Assembly: GCA_947184155.2 (NCBI GenBank)
Contig: CAMXCT020002336.1
Coordinates: 454,537-518,536, forward strand
Direction of reading: 5' to 3'
Length of the DNA: 64,000 nt
Source of the DNA: Cladocopium goreaui
Taxonomy: Eukaryota > Sar > Dinophyceae > Suessiales > Symbiodiniaceae
Positions 41,998-55,097 of this stretch are shown here, in pieces. Within the stretch, counting starts at the first letter, position 1. Each line of letters begins with the position of its first letter. The notes beneath the pieces were generated by a model. It ran no database searches. It saw nothing but the letters and a program-made list of their open reading frames with translations, and had not been told where the DNA came from. The translations under genes were made by a program, and so were the position numbers.

Positions 41998-44395
41998 CTG
42001 AGCAAAGTTGCTGGTGGAAGCAAGTGAAAAACCCAAGAAGACTCAAGAAGGCAGGAAAACAACAACAAAAACAACAACAATAACAAGAATGATTCATGAT
42101 AGTAATAAAAGACGGGAGGACAAAACGAAAGAGGCAAACCATGGTCCAATATGGTCCAATGTACCTGATCATTTGAGGCCAAAGAATTGGGATGTGCATT
42201 CTGGGGATGGTGTTGTGTCAGATTTTTGTCATATTAATTTGCCTTGCCTGACCCCCAGACACTACGAAGAGGTAGGACAAAGCCAAAAGTGAAATCACTC
42301 CAAAATGTACCATCTCTAAGATAGGCCCTCACTCACTACAAAAAGCGGCGGATCCTGAACAGGGTCTAATATATGAAAATACATGACTAGTTTACGATCC
42401 AAGTCGACAACGTGGTCGCTACAAAATGCAGTGCTAGACCGGCTAGACCCCAGCCTGTCCATGATCGGACTCAAAAAAACCTTGCTACAAAATAGAGAGC
42501 TCCAACACTAAGATTCCTTACAAATAGCCTGACTGGCAGTTAAGCCCCGCCATTCCGTAGTAGAGAAATGGATGCCAAAGACTTACTATTATAAACAACC
42601 GATTTGTCTTGACCGAGTTTCAGGAGAAGATTCAACTTGGGCTAGGAAAAATTGGAAGCTCTTCGCGAAATCTTGTCCTTAGGTTGAGAAATCTTCAGGT
42701 ATCAGCACGCATCAGGCAGCAAGCCCCGAACGGAACATCATAGAACATCAGCCCCCAAAGCCAAGACACGCGAACACATCCTCTCAAAATTATATAAGGG
42801 AGACCACCTATGTTGGCAATGCGAGTGACATATATATATATATACACATACTATGAACAAATAAATAAAGCTTGCTTTTCAACTGAGTAGGTTCCACTCT
42901 TGCTGGGCCCATATGCCTGCACCAAGCTGGAAGCTGGTGATGGCTTCATCTTGAGTCCAGTAGACGCTGCAGCACTGCTCCACAGGCCGGCAGCTTGAGC
43001 TAAATACTGCGGAGCCACACAAGCCAGGGCTGGCGAAGAAGTGGAATGGAATCGAACAGTGTGCTTGTACTCATTCATTTAATTTCAGTATTTTACATAT
43101 TTTACAGTCACTATGCCCAATCTGCGTTTTCAAGATCATTTCTCTCTTAAAGGATGTTAAAGTTATATAAAGATATATGAATATAAACACAATAATTATA
43201 CAAGTCCAAAGCACATAATATGTTCTTCTCTTCCCTACCTAATGGAAAACAACGCCCGTTCTACAGTTTATTCACGCCACAAAATCCGAGAATTTTCCTT
43301 TCTACGCTAAATGATGTTCTACAATTTGTTTATGGTTTATCCATTGTCTTTGGTGGTATGGCCAGCTGCCAATGGAGGGTCTATTTGAAGGGAAATACTG
43401 TACACACCCAACGTCCTTTGACCCTAGCTCGTTAATTATTGATTAAATTTAACAGCCGTTGAATGTCACGGAATGTCAGGGTAAAGGGAAACTTTCCCTG
43501 CCAGAGTGCTGCTGGAACATGAAGAGTGGTGGTCCACCAATACCTCCACTCTGGCAGGTTTAGCACTGGGCCCTCTTCCTAAACATCTATCCGGATACAC
43601 CCAGCAAACGCCCTGCATCGCCCTCCTCTGATGCCACACCATGCCCAGAGCGAGGCATGATGGGCTAGTGACACTTGTGCCAAGCCTCCACCACTTCCTT
43701 GAGCCCAAATTTCAGGGGTCAATTTGAACACCGTCAACATCCTGTCAGACCCTGGCGGTCTGAAGCTTCTGACAGCTCCAAACGAAATGTGCAGACTGCA
43801 ACGATGCCAAAACACATCAGTTTTTGTGAATAGATGTGATTGGAAGAATCCCACTTATTGAAAGGCTATTCAGAACTATCAAAACAGTAGTAAAGTAGTT
43901 GCAAAATGCCGCACAAATGGTCCACACACGTCCACACAAAGAATCAATTATGCTCATGTCCTTGATGCCTTCTTGACACATCTATAAGAACCAGTTTGTG
44001 CAGTTTGTGCAAGAGGCTTCAGACCTGAAATCAAAAATCCAGCCAAGATCAACATACTCAGTACTCGTATATGTGACCGGCCAGCTTCAATATGTGAGGC
44101 GTGATGTTCGTCTTTTTTCGCAGGGTGCGGAGCATCATGAAGTAACAAGCTTCCAGCGGATGCACTCACAATGGCGACGGCATCAGCACCTGCAGTCGAT
44201 AAAAACATCTTCGACCAAAGAACCAACACATATTTTAGTTCGTCTTGCAAAGGTCCAAGGAAGGCGCCAATGCAAACAAAAAACAGTATATAATTAGCAA
44301 AAAAACAACAGAAATCAAAAAGAACGTGCCAATCGTGCCAATCGTGCCAATCATGATAGGCTAGGAGCCTGACAGTTCCTCCCACCATTTCTCAC

Positions 44396-45494
44396 CCCAT
44401 CTCAGCATCTCTGAGAGCGTCACCTGTGGTCCATTGTGCTGAACTCTGCAGTGGTCGGATTTGCCAACTCTCGCTCGATTGCGGTGAAGGTAAAGCTGGC
44501 CAAGGCGGGATGGCAAGAGTACCCTAGGTACATGACAGGTCCAAAAAGATTCACGGGGACGAATGCTGCCCCACAAGACATGACCATCACCATATGCGAC
44601 ATGTATAATTACCATGCATTCACTAGTGTTGACCCGAGGCGCTCAGATGGAACATCATGAAACATGCTGCACCATTTTCCCGCTATGAGGAAAACAGCGC
44701 CGTTGAATACCACACGGCCTTCATCCTCGGAATCTGACTCCGCTGGCATGATGGGAAGGGATTGCACTCTCCGACCCTGCGAAATTGTGCACATGGGTCA
44801 TGAAATGTCATGAACACCATTGGAATTCTCGAAAGCATTACACTAGCAAATCGCTTCTCGGCTTTCTCTTAAGGCCATGACTTCTGGCGTATATAGTTAG
44901 GCGCAAGTCACATTGAAAGACCGGTTTCATGTCATTCCAAGTTAAAAATCATGAACAAATAACATGCTTTTCCAGGGCATTTTGCCCCTGGGCAATGAGC
45001 AATCAACTCCAACATCTGAACATAAACAGAAAAGTCCACTGACCAGCTCATGCATGCTCATGCGATACAGTAGCCTGGATCATCGGTGACCAATGCACTG
45101 CCATGTCTTTTTCTGCAGCCACCTGACAGCAGTCCAATTGTCATGTGATGTGCACTCCTGGCTGTTCCAATCCTTACCTCAGTCCAAGAAAACTTTGTTG
45201 TTTCGACTGATCATAATGCGCAGCAAACAGTCGGCCCAAGCTTGCACCTCTTTCTGTTGAGTTAGGAGATGCTGCACGCATTCCTGCTCGTCGGAACATG
45301 CTCTTTTTTTTATCATTTTTCAATGCGCAGCAGTCAAATGCAAACAGGACATTGAAAGTGAATCTTCAAGACTGCATTTTGTTGCTGATTGCCGCCCTCA
45401 CCTGCCAAGAAGTGAAACCCTTCGGTATGTTTGATGTATCTTTGGGGGCACTCTGATAAGAATGATCCGCTTGACAAAGGCTGATATGGCAATC
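44396..45494 (-). CDS. SulP transporter: possible C-terminal exons
   Basis: 45494-45402 (31 codons, AG|G, GTGAGG donor) continues in phase from 45784 but is not recognisable as STAS. 44776-44719 (RRVQSLPIMPAESDSEDE) and 44423-44396 (DALRDAEM) join in phase and are acidic. They may be the tail of the transporter. A typical STAS domain was not found, so it is divergent, in unmodelled exons or absent. Confidence 0.45.
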
Positions 45495-48400
45495 CTCCAC
45501 CGACCAAGGTGTGGTCAGGCAATGCTCCGGAAAATATTCGCCTTCCAGGCCAACAAGAGTCCGCGAACAACACGATTAACCAACAAGCATTGACCACTCT
45601 CAATGACGTACAATACAAATTTGGAGACCATGTCTCAATGATGATATGTTTGCCAGTGTGTCGAAAGCGAACTCATTTTATAACGTGTGCACACGTGGGT
45701 GTTGGATGGTGTTGGTCACCTCATTGTTTCACCCTGGTCAGAGGAATTCGCAACCGACTTGGTGCCAACTCACAGACTGTCACAAAGAATGTCCCTTCAG
45801 ACATCACTCCAGTGTTGCTCCGTCCAAGCCTAGAGCATGCTTCAGAATCTGACACGGCTGCCCAGAAGCGTGAGCCACTAGAAGCCCAATATTTCGCTTG
45901 GAGTAGGCATCTATCCTTCAGTGCAAGCTGTGAATGCAACAAACCTGGCCATGATGCCTAAATATCCTAAATTTATCTAAATGTTGCCTCAATGTTCACT
46001 GTGGCATCCTACAAATTCTGTGTTGTCATAAATTGTCATAGCAGCAAAAGCCAGCCAAAAAAGATCGCCAGGCGTCATGGTCTGCAAAGCTTCCAGTGCC
46101 GAAGTGTCTAGGAAGGACACTGCAGCAAATGAAAGGATGATGGCCATTAGAGGTTCATCAGCCTGAGTTGTGCGGTGATGTGTCAAAGCTTACCCCGTTC
46201 TAATTATCATTTATTCCCCAAGATTGAACCCGCTTGTTTCTTGGATGTGCACGTCAGTTCCGCCATTCGAAGGAAATGACGCTTTCATCATGATATGTTC
46301 TAATAGTATGCGCACTTCTGAAGGAGAAAAAAACGTGCTGATTTCCAAACCAACCTGATGACGGTGGTTGTTGTGGTGAATTATATGTATGCAGGTTGGC
46401 ACATGCACTTTTCAATTCGCAGTGGTGCAGTGGATGCAGTGGCCAACAAGTTGGACTCCTCTTCAGCATGACCAAAGGAACCAAGCAACTGCGCTGGCCG
46501 CAATCTCCATTTCATCTAGCCACTCCTGCCGGGAAAGAATCAAACTGAATGTCCGCATAATTCTTGTTGCAACTCAGTTGCCTGGCGCTTCTTTCCGAAG
46601 AATTATGACGAACTAGCAGGACATCGCAAAAAAACTTGAAATCTGATCTTCATATATTTTATCATATTTGCACGTTCCGACATGACTCACATTGGCTCAC
46701 ATTGGCTCAGCAACGCATAAATACTTTTGTTGTGCCTCAAGGCGCTCGATGTTGGCATAGAACAAGGGGCCTTCAGGGCGCACAGCGAGGATTCCAGGAC
46801 GCTGCTCCGTATCTCGACGCTCCTGACACTTTGCAGAGTGGCATAGTGTGGCATCACATCTGGCGGTGCTCAGCGGGCTAGCTGATCAAATAATATCAAA
46901 CAGCTGCCTTCACGTTCATCCAACGATTTCTGCATTGGCAGTAACCTTAGACTTCATGATACTGCACACAAAAACTGTTGCACGCCAACGGGTGAGAGAA
47001 ATGTGCTCAAGTCCATCAAAAGCTTGAGGATCGTCGTATCGGAGTGTAGTACGGCTGGTGACCAAGAATGGTGAAAGAGAGAGAGAGAGAGAGGGAGGGA
47101 GATGTATATTATCAATATACATATAATATGCCATAATATAATATAATACAATATAATATAATATAATATTTTAATATAATATAATATAATATAATATACG
47201 TAAGTATCATATAATATATACATACATACATATTATGTGAATCTCTGAGGCTGACATAGTCTGACATCAACATTTCCAAGGCCAGCAGCCAAGAGTAGTG
47301 ATTGGAGGGTCTGCTACTTGGTACACAATGAGCACCAAAGAGACCACCACAGCGCCTAAAATGCCTCACAGCACAGAACTTGAATTATTGCAGGACGCAC
47401 CGAATGCACCAATCAAGGAACAAGTCAAGGGCCATTGTGAACGAAGGCTGCGCAAGCCATTCGCGCTTTCAAATGCAATGGGAGATCTTGCAGTCTGAAA
47501 CTGTATAACTCTTGCATTTGGGATGATAGACATGACTTTTCTGCGGTTCAAAGGCTTGTTTAGAATCCACAGTGGCCAGATTCAGGCCTTTCAGAGCACC
47601 AAGAAAGAGGGTGAAGAGAAATGCCACCCACCAAACCTCAGTGTTAGACCGCTGAGAAAGCCTCACGTATTGATCGTGTTGGACAAGCATGCTAATTACA
47701 TCTACTCACATCATTGCAAGCCTGCAGTCTTTCTTCAGTCCTATTTTACCAGGGTACTATCAAGTCAGTGACATAGGTCCGCTGCCGCGTCCGAGTGGAG
47801 CGCAAAGACCAAAGCCAAAGGACATGTTTGAATTCCTCAGCGCGGCAACGTCGCAGAAGTAGATCACCGGTGACCACACTTGGACTTTGCTGGGTGCCAC
47901 CTTTTGCAATTTAGAACGGGCGAACTCTATTGCTACCATTTGCTACCCGCCTGAGTCGCATTCAACACGATCAACGCTGTGTTTTTGCTGCACAAGCTTC
48001 AGTTAGACTCGAGGCACCAACAATAATAATCACATTCAGAGCACACCTGCCCAAAAAAAAGGAACCCAGGTGGATGCACTTCGGCATGTAACTGACATGC
48101 TAGGACATGCTAGGACAATAGGATAACGGGACATCATGCGAAGGCTTGAAGAACCTAGAACCCTGCCTTGGAACATAGTAAATGTATGGGCTTAGTGCCA
48201 GCAAAACGATGGCCACCATTCCAGCCACAAACACATTGGTACCTTGATATCTCGAAAGAAGGGGGGTAGGTATCTTTCTGGCATGATGCGCGGTAAACTT
48301 GGGTAAACATTGCTTCTTGGATAATTATGTACTTTTACGTAATCAACGCTGGCAAAGTTGACAAAACTGCTTGCCTGATCCTAACTCATGGAGACTCATG

Positions 48401-51400
48401 AGCGTGGACATCTTCAACACAAGCAACAAGTGCAAATGTGGCAGCCCGAAACTTGCAGGTGCCCTGTGCGCTCTCTCTCACCAATTTTGTGGGCCATGCT
48501 TGGATTCATATCATTTTTGACCTTCTGATTCAGGCAAGGATCCAAGTAGATTCTTAACACCCATCGAAGAAGCAATGCCTTGGCACGTAATGAGTCATGC
48601 TTCATCAACTATTGATCAATCCTAACCAGCAAGTGCGAAACACCATACCACCATAGACATCAAAAGTGGTGTTTAAAGGCGTAGGTCCACAGAGCAACAA
48701 CGGAACCAAGCATCACAAGCTGGCACTGAAAGACATATTATTGCCCGGAGGGGTCAACGCAAGATAAGGGCATTAATTGTGCAAGTTCTGCACGTTGCCT
48801 GGACAGGGCCCCTTGTACACTAATGTACAATATGAAGTCTAAAAATGTCTTAAAGACTCCAAACATCTGAAACACATACCATTTGTTTGACAGATTCATT
48901 GAACTTCACATGTTAGACGTCTTAGAAACACATGGCTGAGGCTATTCAGTTTCTCAGTTTCTCATCATTTCAACTCAGCGTCATCGAAAACTGTCCAAAG
49001 ATCCAAAATCCATCAATATCCCATGAGAAATCCCAATTATATCCAATTATACCATATTATACCATATTATACCAGCATTTTGGTTGGTTAAACGGTTAAA
49101 TCTTGTTTGATTCCCATGAAATCCCCCACTTTTTCTCGGTGAAATCTGGTGAACTCCAAGGCACCCATTCGGCTGAGACCGATCTGTGTTGGCACTGCTC
49201 CGCAAAAGGCGCCCGCCAGGTTGGCAGCGCCCAGGCCCAGGAGCTCGTTGGTGGCAACCACTTGGTAACCTGCCTGTGCCACAAAAAATGCTCAGCAAAT
49301 CAGGTCATCAATTTTTTGTTTTGAACCAATATGAACTACAATAAGATAATATATAAAATTATACAAAATCTAATATACATAATATTACATAATATTACCT
49401 GTCACTTGGGCTAGTTGACGAGAATCCCAGTGATGGTGCTCTGGGATTCGTGTCATACTGTCCGATTCGAGTACAGCGAAGGATGGGGCGTGACGTGATT
49501 CCAGGCTTGCACCGTGATGCAGTTTCTCCCGCGCCTTCAGTGCAAATTTCCTTGCCGCTGCGAAGGAAGACAAGAAAGTCACCAAAGCGACCATCACGGC
49601 GCCTGACCATTCCAGACTGTTCCAAAGAGCATCGCTTCCAGCGTAGCAGGGACTTCTATTGTTTCTGTTACATCCTCGCAATGTATGGGATTCGATCTCG
49701 AAGGTCGAACTGACACAAACCACTTGTCTCAAAAGGTGGTCCACTCCTGGGACGAGTTGCTGAGCCAACACCCAATCTTCGCCTGCAAGTGTGCAAAATG
49801 CTGCTAGCGCATCAGGCAGGCAATTGGTGACATCTAAAAACCCACAAATGCCATCAAATTCCAATCAAACGTCAAACCAATAGGAGGAAATTAGGCCAGG
49901 CTTACTACTTAGTTTCTACTTACTATATTTTACTATAGGATCATTCCGGGAAAGTCAGCCCGTGCTGCAAAGGAGCCAGATTGAATTGGCCAAGCAAGAC
50001 TCGGAAATCCGCGAGGTACGTCCCCAATCACTGCTATGCCCAAAGGCCCAGAAAGCCTTCGAGACCACAGGGCTTGGCATATAATGCAGGCCACAGCTCA
50101 ATCACTGTGCACATTGGTTCCCATTCTATATATCTTCTATTCTATCTTTTATTCTATCTTGTTCTATCTTGTTCTATCTTATTCTTGCCTTTATGATCCT
50201 TTATGATCTGACATCCTGGGGATCGGCCATGTCATGATATGTCATGATTGCGGCTTGAATTACACAGGCTCTCTGATTTGTCTCACCTCTGACTGCTGGT
50301 TTATATATTTTATATGGTATTGATACTTTTGGCTGACTAGTGACTGGACTGAATCTTAACCCACCAATAGCCTGTCAAATACGGGTAGCCAACATGTCAA
50401 TCACATGCAAAAGCTAGAGGATGTAAAAAGGGTACGGGCAGTGACCAGTTGCTTCCAATTCCATGAGATGTTGGACGGGTCATGACCGGTGAATTTCAAC
50501 AGTGGATCATCAGGGACCACTGGCTGCCTCCAAGCGATCAGTGCAGCTATGACCAGCAGAAGGACCTCCTTAAACTCGGACATTTGTTTGACCACTCGAC
50601 TACCTTGGGTGTTCTGGAAGACTGATCAGCTGCACAAAAAAAATGGGGCGGCAAAGGCAGTACAAAAACACAAAGCACAAAGCACACTAAACTAATGCCC
50701 CAATCAACAAACTAAAGCGAACCATAGCCTGAACCGATGAGAGAGGGACGCGATGACTTGAATCTCTTTGCCACGTGCAAGAATGCAAGGCAACCTGAAG
50801 AAACGGCAAGTGTCGTTCTTTGAAAGCTGGTTGGCCAAGGTTGGCTGCCTTGGCATTTACCATGATTCCGTCTTCCTCAACAGGAATCAAAATACGTGGC
50901 GCTTATGCCTTTTCAGTTCGTTAATGTTCATTAATATTCGTCAATTTACCAGCCGCTTGACCCAATGAAAAACATTGTGGGCATGCTACAGCTACATACA
51001 GCATCATACAGCATCATACAGCTACATACATGACAATCTGGACACTGGATACCATTATTACCGTGCCGAGCCACCCAAACTGAGTATGACCGTCGCAGGA
51101 TTTATGTCGCGCAGCTCCGTGGGATGCAGGAAAAAGATAGTCATGATACCCCCGATGTCTGTCCTCCTCAAGGAGCACCCAGAACTGAAGTACCATGAAG
51201 CACTGAATGAAGCACTGAATGAAGCATGTCTGTCTTCCTTCTTGGAGATGTGGGCGGGTGATGTCACGATTTGATCCGGAAAGCAACTGAATCAACAAGT
51301 TCACATCTGGTGTGCTCTTGTTGATTCAGCACAGATTTGACGAGTCATGGCCGGGCCTACTGCAATCAAACTCTGAATGAGCCGTTTGATGCTGTTTGTT

Positions 51401-53520
51401 TCCGCCTGTCACAGTGTGTCACATGTTACGCCCACAATTCAAGAAGTAGCATCCGCCAGCCACCTCCTCCAACCTTCGCGAATGTACACATACCCAGTAG
51501 AGCCATGTGGGGGTTAATTATAAAAAAAGCCGGCATCTTTTTAAATTTTAAATGACCCAAAATCACGTTATCGTTTTTTTTTACTCTTATCAATTTCTCA
51601 GGTGGTGAGCTCCCTGTAGACAAGAAGTGTGATTTTTCCAGCTTTCTGTGGGTGAAAGCATCCTTGGTCGAGAGTCATCTTTTGTTTACATTTCCTTTCA
51701 TCGCTTTTCATTTTGCATTCATTTCCTTCCATTTTGCTTTCATGTCCTTTCATGTTCCGTCTATGTATCAAGGATACAGGTCTGCGAAAGCTGATATGCT
51801 CAAACCGGTCAGGTGGGTATCGTTTAGCTATCGTTTTGGAGGCCTGTGCAGGTTGCCATCTTCAGGCTTCATGAACATGTACATGTATAAGCTCATTATC
51901 GTTTTTTTACTTTTATCATCTCCTATCGTTTTCTGGGCCGGCAATGCATTGGCAGTGTTAAAATGTGAAGGTGTAAGCCAAGCTAAAATGAAATGCCCGG
52001 GGTTATATTATCCCATGTAAAACCACCACAGACCCAGGAAATCTCCACCCCTTCTACAATGCCCTGTTACAAATGCTACAGTACAACACTGCCCATGTTG
52101 CAACCTGTGGCACCAAGTCTCGGGAGGCCAATCGCTGGTTTCACTTGTGAGAGCATGATGAGGATGGCGCTTGCAGTGATGAACCCACTCAGCGCCTTTG
52201 AGAAGTTTCACAATGGTTTACAGTTCACAGCTTTCGTCCCTTGATTTATATAACTTAATTCAATTTGGGTGAACTCACTCGGAAGCTGACTTCACAATGT
52301 ATCTTCGTATCAACAAGAATGCCACCCAATCTGCAGCTCAAGCGCAGGCTTTGACAAGAAGCGCACTAAGAATGCCAAGCGAAAGACACCCATGGCACCT
52401 CAAATCATGCCAGCGCTGACTCGGAAAGTCAAGAACTAGGGAAATAACTGCATCCAAATTCAAATGACTTTTGAAGAATGAAGACCTCTTGGACCCACCC
52501 CCATTGTGTATTCAAAGAGCTCAAAAAATAAGATAAAATGCTGGAAGCACCCCCTGGTTACAAAAGGAGGAGGAGCACCATGATTGAGAAGCAATCCTTC
52601 AGCATACAGATCCCGGATCAGAATTACCACCAACAGGCGAACCCTTTAGTTGGTCGATGTTGGTCGTTCACTGAAATGAGCTAGAAGCCATAAGTGGGGC
52701 TACCCAAACGCTCAGAAGTCACAGGTAGCAAGTAGGATAGCAGCTGATAGCATCAGTCCGCTGTGAATCAAGGCTGGGCAGTGAAAACTCAATCAATCCT
52801 TGCTCAGTTCTTGCTAGTTCTGTGAGTACACGTGTGCGTATAGCGTATACCAATCTTGGCACAAAACATCAGCACAAGCAGTCGTGAGATGGCTCAAATC
52901 TTCTGAGTGCAGCGCCAATGATCAGCCCAACTTCCAATGTGAAAATGGCACCTAGGCAGCCAGCTAGGCCAGCTAGAAGCTGGGCAGCTGGGGATTGTTG
53001 GAGGTGGGCTCGACCGACGCAAACAGTAGCGGGCTCTGCTAAGTTTTGGAAAGCATCAATCACCAAAGGAACAAATCCGCGATGATCCATCAACACCCAT
53101 AAATTGTGATTACAACTGCATTCAATTGGTATGAGCTGGGTAAAACAAAGATAAACAAAGTAAGGTGGCCACAACATGCCACAACTATCCACTGGTGCCT
53201 GCATGGGTGCGCTGCTCCAGATTGCCAAAGCCAGCCAGTTGCTCGCCTGTGAGCAGCGAAACCAACCCGCCAGTGCCAACGGAGGCCTCAGCATCAATTA
53301 TTGCCATTGCAGTGGAAAGAATGGCAAAGGAAGTGAGCGACCCAAGGCATTGTAGCATACGTACTAGTAGTATCTAGTAGTAGATTCATAGATGATCATA
53401 GTACCGATATGTAGTTGAACTCTCATGTCACGTGTGCACCCCAGCCTGCACGCAAGTACCGAAAATAGCATAGAACAGTGGTGGTGCCAAACAGCTGTAT
53501 GGCCCAGTGATCAAAGTCAC
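44396..53520 (-). CDS. SulP/SLC26-family anion transporter (split gene)
   Basis: Exons with matching phases read in order through the SulP membrane fold. They are 53520-53446, 53286-53247, about 53033-52903, 52195-52129, 50794-50735, 50603-50536, 49602-49535, 49273-49165, 47355-47318, 46162-46013 and 45829-45784, followed by possible tail exons 45494-45402, 44776-44719 and 44423-44396. Nearly all acceptors are AG|G. Donors are GC or GT. SulP proteins are membrane transporters of sulfate, bicarbonate and related anions. The first TM helices and start codon would lie above 53.5 kb, in or beyond the repeat block. Some exons near 52.5, 51, 49.8 and 48 kb are missing from the model. The gene is co-oriented with the globin-channel gene. 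Confidence 0.78.
45784..47355 (-). CDS. SulP transporter: last membrane helices
   Basis: 47355-47318 (AVVVSLVLIVYQ) and 46162-46013 (50 codons: EPLMAIILSFAAVSFLDTSA then MTPGDLFWLAFAAM) match the SulP helices AVLAAIIIVAVLGLID and KxDFLVWLVTF. 45829-45784 reads LGRSNTGVMSEGTFF, in the place of the LGRLPGTxxYRD motif before the STAS domain. Phases fit. The FLDTSALEAL stretch at first suggests a STAS motif, but its position before PGDLFWLAF shows that it is the cytosolic end of a TM helix. Confidence 0.75.
47095..47235 (+). repeat. TATAA-type AT microsatellite
   Basis: Runs of ATAATATA and TACATACATA flank a GAGAGA tract. Intronic in the SulP gene model. Confidence 0.9.
49165..53520 (-). CDS. 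SulP transporter: membrane core, N-terminal half
   Basis: Exon 53520-53446 (25 codons, LAPPLFYAIFGTCVQ) joins 53286-53247 (ASVGTGGLVSLLT), matching the SulP signature of LIYALFGSSR-like then SVGPxALVSLLTG. About 53033-52903 gives a TM (LAGLAGCLGAIFTLEVGLII), with an AG|A acceptor. 52195-52129 reads ALSGFITASAILIMLSQ, matching the LSGFxxAAAxxIxLSQ helix. 50794-50735 and 50603-50536 give KRFKSSRPSLI and EVLLLVIAALI. 49602-49535 reads AVMVALVTFLSSFAAARKFA, and 49273-49165 continues in phase with NELLGLGAANLAGAF and GLSRM, the SulP NQELxALGxANxxGSF...SRS block. Exon lengths 75, 40, 67, 60, 68, 68 and 109 bp agree with the codon counts. Confidence 0.8.
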
Positions 53521-53794
53521 CTCGCGGCAGCTGGGCTGAGGTCGCAATGCTTGCCCCCTTGCAATGAGATGATTCTGTCAGCTGGTCACCTGGTCGGTAG
53601 TACTACATTTAACTAAGGTCTATTAAGCCCGCTTTTGCCCAGGATATCATGAGGATGGCATGGCATGGCATGACCCCGGTTGTAGGTCATGCTGATCTCC
53701 AACCAACTTGAGAGGGGGGGGGACGAAAGGTAGGGGGGGAAAAGACAGGAGGGAGAGGCAAAAGAAGGTGCGACTGTTTGTAACGCAAGCACGC

Positions 53795-53997
53795 CGACGA
53801 CGACGACGACGACTACTACTATACTACTACGACTACTACTACTATGACGACTGCTACTACTACTACTACTACTACTCCTACTCCTACTCCTACTACTACT
53901 ACTACCTACTACTACTACTACTATGAGGACTACTACTACTACTATGAGGACTACTACTACTATGAGGACTACTACTACTACTACTACTACTATGAGG

Positions 53998-54028
<31 letters not shown>

Positions 54029-54363
54029 TGAGGACTACTACTACTACTATGAGGACTACTACTACTACTACTACTACTACTATGAGGACTACTACTACTA
54101 CGACGACGACTACTACTACGACGACGACGACTACTTCTACTACTACTACTATGACGACTGCTACTACTACTACTACTACTCCTACTCCTACTCCTACTAC
54201 TACTACTACTATGAGGACTACTACTACTACTATGAGGACTACTACTACTACTACTACTACTATGAGGACTACTACTACTACTACTATGAGGACTACTACT
54301 ACTACTATGAGGACTACTACTACTACTATGAGGACTACTACTACTACTACTACTACTATGAGG

Positions 54364-54397
<34 letters not shown>

Positions 54398-54540
54398 TGA
54401 GGACTACTACTACTACTACTACGACGACGACTACTACGACGACGACGACGACTACTTCTACTACTACGACTACTACTACTACTATGACTATGACGACGAC
54501 GACGACGACGACGACTACTACTACTACTACTACTATGAGG

Positions 54541-54574
<34 letters not shown>

Positions 54575-54604
54575 TGAGGACTACTACTACTACTACTATG
54601 AGGA

Positions 54605-54636
<32 letters not shown>

Positions 54637-54783
54637 ACTGCTACTACTATTACTATTACTATTACTTCTACTACTACGACTGCTACTACTACTACTACTA
54701 CTCCTACTCCTTCTCCTACTCCTACTACTACTACTCCTACTACTACTACTACTACCACTACCACTACCACTACCACTACTACT

Positions 54784-54814
<31 letters not shown>

Positions 54815-54815
54815 T

Positions 54816-54857
<42 letters not shown>
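53795..54857 (+). repeat. 1-kb ACT/TAC trinucleotide array with ATGAGG interruptions
   Basis: (ACT)n is punctuated by ATGAGG every 5-12 units, with CGACGA and CCTACT variants. The frame is open on both strands over about 1 kb and gives Tyr/Asp/Glu, Met-Arg-Thr, Val or Ser homopolymers, so these ORFs are not evidence of a gene. The array lies just upstream, on the minus strand, of the SulP exons. Confidence 0.95.
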
Positions 54858-55097
54858 GCCCAAGCCCCTTAAACTTTACATTCAATTGGGAAGATCAACA
54901 AGGGTATTAGGGAATATTAAACTCCCACCCCCCTTAAACTTTACATTGAATTGGGAAGATCAACAAGGGTATTAGGGAATATTAAACTCCCAGACCCGTT
55001 AAACTTTGCATTAAATTGGGAAGATCAACAAGGGTATTAGGGAATATTAAACTCCCACCCCGGTTTAACTTTACATTCAATTGGGAAGATCAACAAG
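54858..55097 (+). repeat. 65-bp satellite, left block
   Basis: Four units with landmarks AAACTTTACATTCAATTGGG, AAGATCAACAAGGGTATTAG and GGAATATTAAACTCCCA. Unit starts at 54871, 54936, 55001 and about 55066 give a 65-bp period. Confidence 0.92.

Noticed and set aside
46020..46162. STAS-domain motif (VSFLDTSALEAL)
   Set aside because: The continuation TMTPGDLFWLAFAAM and the exon order place it at the end of a SulP membrane helix, not in a STAS domain.
53613..54975. Long ORFs of poly-Val, poly-Ser, poly-Tyr/Asp and poly-Thr on both strands
   Set aside because: They are frame readings of one ACT trinucleotide array. All frames are open because the unit has no stop codon.
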